A DNA stretch of 64,000 nucleotides from positions 428,153-492,152 of the forward strand of contig JAGTTQ010000001.1 of assembly GCA_018223415.1 (NCBI GenBank), written 5' to 3'. This document shows, in pieces, positions 9,201 through 15,327 of this stretch (within the stretch, counting starts at the first letter, position 1; the number at the start of each line of letters is the position of its first letter). The stretch is from Eubacteriaceae bacterium Marseille-Q4139. Lineage in GTDB: Bacteria; Bacillota; Clostridia; Lachnospirales; Lachnospiraceae. The position numbers and the translations under genes are program-made. The notes under the pieces were generated by a model that saw only the letters and a list, made by a program, of their open reading frames with translations, was not told the DNA's origin and ran no database searches.

Positions 9201-9462
9201 GAAGGACGCTGTCCGGCTGTTCCTTTAAAATTAACTGTTCTACGACCTCCACGGTCAGCGGCTCGATGTACACCCGGTCTGCAATGTCTTTATCTGTCAT
9301 GATGGTGGCCGGGTTGGAGTTTAAGAGGACAACTTCGATGCCCTCTTCCTTTAAGGAACGGCAGGCCTGGGTTCCTGCATAGTCGAACTCCGCCGCCTGT
9401 CCAATGATGATCGGGCCGGAGCCCAGAACGAGAACTTTCTTGATATCAGGATTCTTTGGCAT
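6262..9462 (-). CDS. carB: Carbamoyl-phosphate synthase large subunit
   Basis: 1066 residues, the standard length. Two homologous ATP-grasp halves are visible: the first begins KVLVLGSGPIIIGQAAEFDYAG and the second KVLVLGSGPIRIGQGIEFDFCSVHS near residue 555. Each has the ATP-binding RPAYTLGGSGGG or RPSYVLGGQGM loop and a VNPRVSRSSALASKATGYP or VNPRSSRTVPYISKVTGIP motif. The last ~140 residues form the MGS-like regulatory domain. The enzyme makes carbamoyl phosphate from bicarbonate, ammonia (channelled from CarA glutamine) and 2 ATP, for arginine and pyrimidine synthesis. The ATG overlaps the carA stop (TAATG). Confidence 0.98.
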   Translation of the reverse strand: MPKNPDIKKVLVLGSGPIIIGQAAEFDYAGTQACRSLKEEGIEVVLLNSNPATIMTDKDIADRVYIEPLTVEVVEQLILKEQPDSVLPTLGGQAGLNLAMELEEAGFLREHNVRLIGTTALTIKKAEDREMFKETMEKIGEPVAPSEIVEDVNAGLEVAARIGYPVVLRPAYTLGGSGGGIAENPEQCAEILENGLRLSRVGQVLVERCISGWKEIEYEVMRDGAGNVITVCNMENIDPVGVHTGDSIVVAPSQTLGDKEYQMLRTSALKIITELGITGGCNVQYALNPNSFEYCVIEVNPRVSRSSALASKATGYPIAKVAAKIALGYTLDEIKNAVTKKTYASFEPMLDYVVVKMPRLPFDKFISAKRTLGTQMKATGEVMSICTNFEGALMKAIRSLEQHVDCLLSYDYSELTDIALMEELRKVDDRRIWVIAEALRRGFSYELIHSATKIDIWFIDKLAILVEMEAALKEAGKDMTPELLKEAKRVEFPDTVIARLTGLSQADVKSMRHENGIRAAFKMVDTCAAEFAAETPYYYSCFGSENEADGTKTKKKVLVLGSGPIRIGQGIEFDFCSVHSTWAFSKEGYETIIINNNPETVSTDFDIADKLYFEPLTPEDVESIVDLEQPDGAVVQFGGQTAIKLTEALMKMGVPILGTAAEDVDAAEDRELFDKILEQCGIPRPKGQTVFTAEEAKRAANELGYPVLVRPSYVLGGQGMQIAINDQDIDEFIGIINQIAQEHPILVDKYIMGKEIEVDAICDGTDILIPGIMEHIERTGIHSGDSISVYPAQSITEGNKKTIVDYTEKLARALHVKGMINIQFIVDGDNVYIIEVNPRSSRTVPYISKVTGIPIVPFATRIICGHTIKELGYTPGLQKEADYFAIKMPVFSFEKIRGADISLGPEMKSTGECLGIAKSFNEALYKAFQGAGIKLPKYKNMIITVRDSDKPEMTEIAERFAALGYKIFSTAGTAKFLNSHGVKAIQVPKIEQDSPNILDLILGHEIDLVIDIPAQGAERSRDGFVIRRNAIETGVTVLTAVDTARALVTSMENRAKELTLINIAEI

Positions 9463-10535
9463 TATTTTCCCTCCTCCATCATGCGTAAAAACCGGTCAAA
9501 CAGATATCCCGAATCCTGCGGTCCCGGGCAGGCCTCCGGGTGGTACTGAACCGTAAAAATGTTCTTTCCAACATACTTTAAGCCCTCGTTGGTGCCGTCG
9601 TTGACGTTTACGAAGGCCTCCTTTGCGATCTTCGGATCCACCGTCTCCATGTTCACGGCGTAGCCATGGTTCTGGGAAGAAATGTAGACGCGTCCCGTCT
9701 CCAGATCCTTGACCGGATGGTTTCCGCCGCGGTGGCCGTATTTTAATTTGTAGGTTTCGGCGCCGGTGGCCAGCGCCATGAGCTGATGGCCAAGGCAGAT
9801 GGCAAAAATCGGCACATCGGATTCATAAAGCTTTCTTACTTCCTTAATAATATCCACGTTCTCCGCAGGATCCCCCGGGCCGTTGGACAGCATAATGCCG
9901 TCGGGTTTATCCTTTAAGACCTCCTCAGCCGGAGTATCGGCCGGATACACCGTCACTTCCATGCCCCTCTCATTTAACGACCTGGCGATGTTCCTCTTTG
10001 CACCGTAGTCCATGAGCGCCACGCGTTTTCCGTTCCCCGGAAGCACATATTTTTCCTTCGTGCTGGTTTTTAAGACAACACCAGTCACCGCGTACTCTTT
10101 GATGCGCGCTTTCACTTCCTCAAGGTCATAATCGCCGTTGGTGGTGATCATGCCGTTCATGGTTCCTTTTTCTCTTAAAATTTTTGTGAGGGCTCTTGTA
10201 TCGATACCACTGATACCTGGAATATCCTGCTCTTTTAAGAAATGATCGATGGTGTCCCCGCTTCTGAAATTGCTGGGAATTCTGGATAACTCTCTGACAA
10301 TATAGCCGTCCGGCCATGCACGTTTCGATTCCATATCATCACGGCAAATACCGTAATTGCCAATTAACGGATAAGTCATCACCACAGCCTGCCCTGCATA
10401 GGACGGGTCGGTCAGGACTTCCAGATAACCGGTCATGGAGGTGTTAAAAACAATTTCACTGATTACTTCCCTGGCGGAACCGATGCTCGTACCTTCAAAA
10501 ACGGTTCCGTCTTCCAGAATTAAATATGCTTTCAT
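9462..10535 (-). CDS. carA: Carbamoyl-phosphate synthase small subunit (glutaminase)
   Basis: 357 residues from MKAYLILEDG; ATG 10535 follows AGGGTGG. A 27-residue in-frame extension upstream is not family-like. The N-terminal CPSase domain (VFNTSMTGYLEVLTDPSYAGQ) precedes a class I glutamine amidotransferase domain with SNGPGDP, the nucleophile Cys in AICLGHQ and the catalytic His/Glu in QYHPEA. It releases ammonia from glutamine for CarB and overlaps it by one base. The promoter lies 53 nt upstream. The leader holds a 6-7 bp hairpin (TTGGGC / GCCCAA) but no T run and no PyrR-binding consensus that I can see, so leader attenuation is not supported. Confidence 0.97.
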   Translation of the reverse strand: MKAYLILEDGTVFEGTSIGSAREVISEIVFNTSMTGYLEVLTDPSYAGQAVVMTYPLIGNYGICRDDMESKRAWPDGYIVRELSRIPSNFRSGDTIDHFLKEQDIPGISGIDTRALTKILREKGTMNGMITTNGDYDLEEVKARIKEYAVTGVVLKTSTKEKYVLPGNGKRVALMDYGAKRNIARSLNERGMEVTVYPADTPAEEVLKDKPDGIMLSNGPGDPAENVDIIKEVRKLYESDVPIFAICLGHQLMALATGAETYKLKYGHRGGNHPVKDLETGRVYISSQNHGYAVNMETVDPKIAKEAFVNVNDGTNEGLKYVGKNIFTVQYHPEACPGPQDSGYLFDRFLRMMEEGK

Positions 10536-10587
10536 GACGCCACCCTTTCTTCTTTTTTGGGCACTGATTTTTGCCCAAATTTTCACT

Positions 10588-10616
10588 ATGATATCACATT
10601 CCCCGTCATTTTTCAA
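10588..10616 (-). promoter_or_regulatory. Sigma-A promoter of carAB
   Basis: Minus strand TTGAAA (10616-10611), 17 nt, TATCAT (10593-10588). Confidence 0.65.
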
Positions 10617-10731
10617 CTGGTTTTCGACGAAAATATCGGCGGAAAGAAGGTGGGAATCAGGGAAATTTTCCTGTTAGAAACGGCGGATTTTTGCTAAAAA
10701 GTTAATTTTATCTCCGACAGGGTTCGTTTTA

Positions 10732-10760
10732 TTGATAATTTGACGGACAGACACTATAAT
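10732..10760 (+). promoter_or_regulatory. Sigma-A promoter of the GNAT gene
   Basis: TTGATA, 17 nt, TATAAT, ending 27 nt before the ATG; GAGAGGGGG is the ribosome site. Confidence 0.75.
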
Positions 10761-10787
10761 GGAAGAAAATGAGAGGGGGACAGTAAA

Positions 10788-11372
10788 ATGAACACACCAA
10801 CACTTGAAACCGAACGTCTCATTCTCCGGAGATTTACCGGGAAAGACCTTCCGGCCTTTTATGACATTTATAGAGATGAAGAAGTCAACACGTACCTGCC
10901 GTGGTTCCCGTTAAAATCCATGGAAGAGGCAGAAGTCTTTTTTAAAGAGCGGTATGCCTCAGAATACGAGCGCCCCTTCGGGTACCGCTACGCCGTCTGC
11001 CTAAAAGAGGACGGAATCCCCATCGGCTATGTAAACGTGGACACAGGCGAAAGCCATGACCTTGGCTACGGCCTCAGAAAGGAATTCTGGCGCCGCGGCA
11101 TCATCACCGAAGCCTGTCAGGCCGTCATAAGCCAGGTAAAAAAAGACGGCATGCCCTATTTAACGGCCACCCACGACGTCAAAAATCCTCGGAGCGGCCA
11201 TGTAATGCAGGCCCTCGGCATGCGCTACCAGTATTCCTACGAGGAACTCTGGCAGCCGAAAAACTTCCCGGTCGTTTTCCGCATGTACCAGTTAAACCTG
11301 GACGGAAACGAAGACCGCGTCTTTAGAAAATACTGGAACCAGTATCCGAACCACTTTGTTGAAAACTTATAA
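10788..11372 (+). CDS. GNAT-family N-acetyltransferase (RimJ/RimL-like)
   Basis: 194 residues. It begins LETERLILRRFTGKDLPAFYDIY, the hallmark of the RimJ/RimL type, and has the acetyl-CoA pyrophosphate loop region GYGLRKEFWRRGIITEA, the family form of RxxGxG/A. The acceptor (protein N-terminus, small molecule or antibiotic) cannot be told from sequence. Monocistronic on the plus strand, convergent with the metal ATPase gene. Confidence 0.88.
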   Translation: MNTPTLETERLILRRFTGKDLPAFYDIYRDEEVNTYLPWFPLKSMEEAEVFFKERYASEYERPFGYRYAVCLKEDGIPIGYVNVDTGESHDLGYGLRKEFWRRGIITEACQAVISQVKKDGMPYLTATHDVKNPRSGHVMQALGMRYQYSYEELWQPKNFPVVFRMYQLNLDGNEDRVFRKYWNQYPNHFVENL

Positions 11373-11378
11373 ACCGAA

Positions 11379-11424
11379 TGCGCCGGAGAACATGCAGGAC
11401 AATCCTGCCGTATTCTCCGGCGCA
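11379..11424. terminator. Hairpin between convergent genes, probable shared terminator
   Basis: A perfect 12-bp stem TGCGCCGGAGAA / TTCTCCGGCGCA with an inner AGGA..TCCT pairing, between the GNAT and P-type ATPase stops. Neither side has a good T run, so efficiency is uncertain. Confidence 0.5.
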
Positions 11425-11431
11425 AACCATT

Positions 11432-13534
11432 TTATCCGCGGGCCTTTTGGCCCTCTTCCTTTTCCAGAAGGTTCGTCATGCTTTTCATGCTCACAAGCAG
11501 AGTCGACGTATTATGAAGAAGCGCTGATGCAGCCGGCGCCAGAATCCCGCCAACGCCAAGGAGAATCAGGCCGAAATTAAAGCCGATGACAAACCGGTAA
11601 TTCCAGTTGACCCGCCGCATTAAGGCATTGCTTAAGGCCTTTAAGGTCACGAGCTGCGTGAGGGCATTCTCGGAAATCGTGATGTCAGCAATCTCCCTTG
11701 CAATTTCCGCCCCTTCGCTGATGGCAATCCCCACATCTGCGGCGGAAAGCGCCGGCGAATCGTTAATGCCGTCACCGACCATGATGACCTTTCTTCCTGC
11801 CTTCTTTTCCTTCTCCACAAAAGCGGCCTTGTCCTCCGGCAGCACTTCCGAATAATACTCGTCGACGCCGACGCGGGCCGCGATGGCCCGTGCCGTCCGC
11901 TCGCTGTCCCCGGTCATCATGACAATCTTGGAGATTCCCAGCTCCTTTAGTTTCCGCATGACCTCAGGCGCTTCCTCGCGGAGCGGATCCTCGATGCAGA
12001 TCACTGCCGCCAGACGCCCGGCCACGGCCAGATACAAGTGGGAATACTCCGGCGGGAGACTTTCAAATTTCTCCTCCTCGTCCTCCGGCACAACGCATTT
12101 CTCATCCTCGAACACAAAATGGCTGCTTCCGATAATCACACGGTCTTCTCCGATGTACGAGGCGATGCCGTGAGCCACGATGTAGTCCACCTTGGAATGC
12201 ATTTCCTCGTGCACCAGGCCGCGGCGCACCGACTCACTCACGACGGCGTTTGCCATGGAATGAGGGAAATGCTCTTCCAGGCAGGCGGCGATCCGGAGCA
12301 TCTCGTTCTCCTCCCGCCCTTCAAAGGTCACGACGCCTGCCACCACAGGCCTGGCCTTCGTAAGCGTCCCGGTCTTATCAAAAACAATGGTATCGGCCTC
12401 TGCGGCGGCCTCCAGATAGACGCCGCCTTTTACCGTCACCTGATGGCTGCTTGCCTCCCGCATGGCCGAAAGCACCGAAAGGGGCATGGCAAGCTTCAAG
12501 GCACAGGAAAAATCCACCATCAGGACAGAGATGGCCTTCGTCACATTTCGCGTAAGAAGCCAGGTAAGGATCGTCCCGCCAAAGCTTAAAGGCACAAGCG
12601 CATCGGCCAGGGAGGCCGCTTTCCCTTCCAGCGTGGATTTCAGCTTCTCCGACTCCTCGATCATCGTCACAATCCGCTCGAACCTGGTGGAACCGGCCGC
12701 CTTTTTTACGCAGATCGTAATCGTCCCCTCTTCGACGGCCGTGCCGGCGTAGACGTACATGTCCTTTTCCTTTCTCACGGGAACCGCCTCCCCGGTCATG
12801 GAAGCCTGGTTCACCATGGCTTCACCTGCGGCCACGATGCCGTCAAGGGGAATCACATTTCCCGTATGCACCGTCACCAGATCGCCCTCTTTGATCTGGG
12901 ACACCGGAACCAGCACTTCGGTGCCGTCCACATTCTGCCATACCTTTTCGATGTTTAAGGACATGCTTCGCGCCAGGTCGCCGACGGACTTTTTGTGTGT
13001 CCACTCCTCCAGAAGCTCTCCGACTCCCAAAAGGAACATGACGGTGCTGGCCGTGTCAAAGTCGCACCTTGCGATGGAAACGGAGATGGCCGCCGCATCC
13101 AGCACCTCCACCTCCAGCCGTCCCCGCACAAGGCACCGGATTCCCTTCCACAGGTACCGCACCGACTGCACCGTCGTATAAACGGCACGGACAGGCGCCG
13201 GAAAGAACAGCTTCGCCGCCGCCCGCATGAGCACCTTTCCGATTAACTTCTCCTTATATTCCCTGTTAAGCTGTCTTCCGCTGTCCCCCGGGACAAGCTC
13301 GTTTAACTTTTTATCCTCATAGGAAAACCGCTTAAGCCCCTCGATCATGTCCTCACGGCTTCCCGTAAATACGACGGAAACGTCGGCCGTCCGCTCATAT
13401 ACCTTCACATCCTTTACCTGCGGCAGAGAAAGCAGATAATAATGAAGAAGGTCTGCCTGCCGAACCGTCATCCGCGCCTGGCAGACATGGAGACGGAGCC
13501 GTCCCCGGATTTCATGCCTGATTATAAATTTCAT
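11432..13534 (-). CDS. P1B-type metal-transporting ATPase, FezB-like candidate
   Basis: 700 residues. An N-terminal ferredoxin-fold, HMA-like domain without Cys pairs (HEIRGRLRLHV, residues 1-70) is followed by membrane segments, an actuator loop SMTGEA (245-250), the phosphorylation site DKTGTLT (Asp386) and GDGINDSP (587-594). Two features are unusual: the TM4 metal motif, normally CPC or SPC, is SCALKLAMP (343-351) with no proline between the usual pair, and the normal HP dipeptide of the nucleotide domain is HS (EEHFPHSMAN). Last gene of an operon with a Fur-like regulator and two small membrane proteins. Ferrosome gene sets combine a P1B-6 ATPase (FezB) with small membrane proteins; iron transport into a membrane compartment is a hypothesis here. 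Alternative: a Mn or other metal exporter. Confidence 0.85.
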   Translation of the reverse strand: MKFIIRHEIRGRLRLHVCQARMTVRQADLLHYYLLSLPQVKDVKVYERTADVSVVFTGSREDMIEGLKRFSYEDKKLNELVPGDSGRQLNREYKEKLIGKVLMRAAAKLFFPAPVRAVYTTVQSVRYLWKGIRCLVRGRLEVEVLDAAAISVSIARCDFDTASTVMFLLGVGELLEEWTHKKSVGDLARSMSLNIEKVWQNVDGTEVLVPVSQIKEGDLVTVHTGNVIPLDGIVAAGEAMVNQASMTGEAVPVRKEKDMYVYAGTAVEEGTITICVKKAAGSTRFERIVTMIEESEKLKSTLEGKAASLADALVPLSFGGTILTWLLTRNVTKAISVLMVDFSCALKLAMPLSVLSAMREASSHQVTVKGGVYLEAAAEADTIVFDKTGTLTKARPVVAGVVTFEGREENEMLRIAACLEEHFPHSMANAVVSESVRRGLVHEEMHSKVDYIVAHGIASYIGEDRVIIGSSHFVFEDEKCVVPEDEEEKFESLPPEYSHLYLAVAGRLAAVICIEDPLREEAPEVMRKLKELGISKIVMMTGDSERTARAIAARVGVDEYYSEVLPEDKAAFVEKEKKAGRKVIMVGDGINDSPALSAADVGIAISEGAEIAREIADITISENALTQLVTLKALSNALMRRVNWNYRFVIGFNFGLILLGVGGILAPAASALLHNTSTLLVSMKSMTNLLEKEEGQKARG

Positions 13535-13578
13535 GCTGTCATCTCCTCGTTTTGCAGTTTTCCGGTACCGAACAGGGA

Positions 13579-13627
13579 ACAGCAGCCGCCTGTGGATTCT
13601 TCGGTTTTCTCCACAGGCGGCTGCTGT
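13579..13627 (-). other. 18-bp perfect intercistronic hairpin
   Basis: Arms at 13579-13596 and 13610-13627 pair perfectly with a 13-nt loop, in the gap between the DUF6110 stop and the ATPase start. On the minus strand it is followed by TCCCTG, not T residues, so it is not a classical terminator. It may separate expression of the small membrane protein from that of the ATPase. Confidence 0.6.
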
Positions 13628-13640
13628 CCCTTCCTATCTT

Positions 13641-13925
13641 TTACGCGTCTGCCTCAGAAGAAGCTTCCTCGTCTGTGATGACGGCCTCCTCGTCTTCCTC
13701 GCGCTTCCGGTTGATTTCCTTTGCCTCCGCCAGGATGTCATCGGCGTTCTCCTGGATCGTCGTGGCCGTCGTCATGACCGTATCCTTCGCCCGAAGTCCT
13801 GCTGCCAGGCAGTTTACATAGACTTTCTTCGCATCCTTGCTGGCAAGAACCTTGACTCCGGCCGTTCCAAACAGGACGCCGCCGGCAAAAATCGCAATAT
13901 TTTTAAGCTTTAAACAATCAAACAT
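13641..13925 (-). CDS. Small membrane protein, DUF6110-like
   Basis: 94 residues. One glycine-rich membrane segment at about 8-28 (IAIFAGGVLFGTAGVKVL), then a long amphipathic helix (about 32-75) and an acidic tail rich in Glu/Asp/Ala. I recognise it as the DUF6110 type found beside P1B ATPases in Clostridia. AGGAGG lies just before the start. A Gly-xxx-Gly-rich segment with a helical cytoplasmic tail would suit membrane packing or a scaffold role; ferrosome FezA is also a small membrane protein, so this is a FezA candidate. The assignment is by context, not by demonstrated homology. Confidence 0.75.
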   Translation of the reverse strand: MFDCLKLKNIAIFAGGVLFGTAGVKVLASKDAKKVYVNCLAAGLRAKDTVMTTATTIQENADDILAEAKEINRKREEDEEAVITDEEASSEADA

Positions 13926-13937
13926 CTTTTCATCCTC

Positions 13938-14018
13938 CTATTTGTGCTTATATCCGGTATAAAAAACCATCACAAAGCAAAAGACTGTGGCCCATGCCCA
14001 GAATTTATGATTTTTCAT
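13938..14018 (-). CDS. 26-residue membrane peptide (DUF6219-like)
   Basis: Tiny gene with its own ribosome site (GGAGAGAGG 4 nt before ATG 14018). The peptide starts MKNHKFWAWATVFC and ends TGYKHK: a single hydrophobic, aromatic-rich segment with basic ends, so it should sit in the membrane. Its stop lies 12 nt before the DUF6110 start, inside the same operon. I recall similar peptides annotated as DUF6219, but could not check. Such peptides often regulate or stabilise a transporter. Confidence 0.7.
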   Translation of the reverse strand: MKNHKFWAWATVFCFVMVFYTGYKHK

Positions 14019-14099
14019 TCCGCCTCTCTCCTTTGCAGTTCCTCTGTTTATTGGTAAAGCCTAACAAATCCGCCCCCGGTTTGTCAAAGCTAACGCACC

Positions 14100-14381
14100 T
14101 TATTGAGAAATCTTATCAACTGGCTCCTGTTCCGGCCTGGAAAGGGGCGCATACTGGTACCCATGCTTCAATACACCAATCTCCTCCAGAACCCGCACCG
14201 TCCGGTAAACCGTCGCCATCCCGATGGTACGGTCCCGCTTTGCCGCCTCACAGTAGATCTCTTTGCAGCTTTCCCACTCATTCCCTGCAATCACATCAAA
14301 AATCACAAGCCTCTGCTGGGTGATCCGCATCCCCCTCTTCCGGAACTCTTCTATAATCTCCTCTTTTCGCCACATCGTCAT
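14100..14381 (-). CDS. Short Fur-family winged-helix regulator lacking the C-terminal domain
   Basis: 93 residues, against about 140 for normal Fur proteins. It contains the Fur winged-helix domain (RKRGMRITQQRLVIFDVI, MATVYRTVRVLEEIGVL) and then ends in a Pro/Glu-rich tail (residues 80-93) instead of the metal-binding dimerisation domain. The start ATG 14381 follows AGAGAGGGGC. It is the first gene of the metal operon. It may bind DNA without metal sensing or rely on a partner; alternatively it is the surviving N-terminal half of a truncated gene, since about 80 nt of non-coding sequence separate it from the next gene. In C. difficile the ferrosome operon also begins with a regulator gene (fezX), as I recall. 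Confidence 0.8.
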   Translation of the reverse strand: MTMWRKEEIIEEFRKRGMRITQQRLVIFDVIAGNEWESCKEIYCEAAKRDRTIGMATVYRTVRVLEEIGVLKHGYQYAPLSRPEQEPVDKISQ

Positions 14382-14408
14382 GCCCCTCTCTGTGCGCCGC
14401 CCATTTGA

Positions 14409-14422
14409 TTAGTTTTAACTAA
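14409..14422. promoter_or_regulatory. Inverted repeat TTAGTTTTAACTAA, candidate operator
   Basis: A perfect 14-bp inverted repeat in the leader of the Fur-like gene, 28 nt before its start. Half-sites TTAG/CTAA resemble DtxR/IdeR-type operators and recur in the promoter at 14559-14581. Confidence 0.45.
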
Positions 14423-14558
14423 CTCAGTAGTAAAAAAATTCCGGCCATACCGGCTTTTTTGCCTGCGGCGAACCGCGTCGAAACAAACGCTGCTGCCGCA
14501 GACATCCCTGCCCGGCATTCCGGATAGGAAACATGTTTATCCATTCTTGGTAACACAC

Positions 14559-14589
14559 TTAGATTAGCACTGACTAACTAACTTGTCAA
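14559..14589 (-). promoter_or_regulatory. Promoter of the metal operon overlapped by a TTAG...CTAA inverted repeat
   Basis: Minus strand TTGACA (14589-14584, perfect), 17 nt, TAATCT (14566-14561). An imperfect inverted repeat with TTAG/CTAA half-sites, 14559-14581, fills the spacer and the -10 box, so a bound regulator would block transcription. The half-sites recall DtxR/IdeR boxes (TTAGGTTAG-CTAACCTAA) with wider central spacing. About 170 nt of leader follow, including GCGGTTCGCCGC and a weak stem before seven T residues at about 14434-14455. Confidence 0.6.
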
Positions 14590-14609
14590 TCTTCTTTTTC
14601 CATTTTTTC

Positions 14610-15317
14610 TCAATCCGGCTCCACGATCCGGTAGCCGACTCCCACTTCGGTGAAAATGTACTGGGGCTGCGCCGGATTTTTCTCGATCTTCCGTCTGATA
14701 TTTGCCATGTTGACCCGCAGGATCCGGTTGTCGTTCTTCATATTGGGGCCCCAGATTTCCTTAATAATGTAGTCGTAGGTCAGCACCTTTCCCGGATACT
14801 TTCCAAGAAGGCTCACGATTTTATACTCATTCTGGGTCAGATTGGCATCTGTGCCGTCCACGAACACCCGGTGTTTGTCATAGTCAATCACAAGTCCGCC
14901 TGCCGAAAATGTCCCGGTCTGTGCACCGCCCGGAGAGAGGAACGCCGTCCTCGTGTGGCGGATGGCCGTGCGGATCCTGGCGAGAAGCTCTGACGTTCCG
15001 AAGGGCTTCGTGATATAATCGTCGGCTCCCAGATCCAGGGCTGCCACCTTGTCCTTTTCATGTGTCCTTGCTGAGACCACAAGAATCGGCATCGACGACC
15101 ATTCCCGGACGCTCTTTAAGATCTTCATCCCGTCCATATCCGGAAGTCCCAGATCCAGAATCACAATATCGGGGCACTGGGACGTAACCAGGCTGTACGC
15201 CTCGGCGCCTGTATGCGCGATGATTACGTCATAATGGTTTGCCTCCAGAATCGTCTTAAAAAAGCTGCATATATGTTTGTCGTCCTCAATGACGAGTACC
15301 CTGTCTTTTATCTCCAT
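14610..15317 (-). CDS. OmpR-family response regulator, KdpE-like
   Basis: 235 residues from MEIKDRVLVIEDD, with GAGG 8 nt upstream; an earlier in-frame Met at 15338 would overlap the kinase gene. Receiver domain with acidic pair EDD (9-11), phospho-acceptor Asp in DIVILDLGLPD, Thr/Ser and Lys (TKPFG), then a winged-helix DNA-binding domain (LTQNEYKIVSLLGKYPGKVLTYDYIIKEIWG). Best resemblance is KdpE. It follows the sensor kinase by 10 nt. No kdpFABC is in the window, so targets are unknown. Confidence 0.88.
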   Translation of the reverse strand: MEIKDRVLVIEDDKHICSFFKTILEANHYDVIIAHTGAEAYSLVTSQCPDIVILDLGLPDMDGMKILKSVREWSSMPILVVSARTHEKDKVAALDLGADDYITKPFGTSELLARIRTAIRHTRTAFLSPGGAQTGTFSAGGLVIDYDKHRVFVDGTDANLTQNEYKIVSLLGKYPGKVLTYDYIIKEIWGPNMKNDNRILRVNMANIRRKIEKNPAQPQYIFTEVGVGYRIVEPD

Positions 15318-15327
15318 ATGGTATTCC

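Noticed and set aside
10536..10587. carAB leader as a PyrR-type attenuator
   Set aside because: There is a short hairpin but no T run and no PyrR-binding consensus that I can see.
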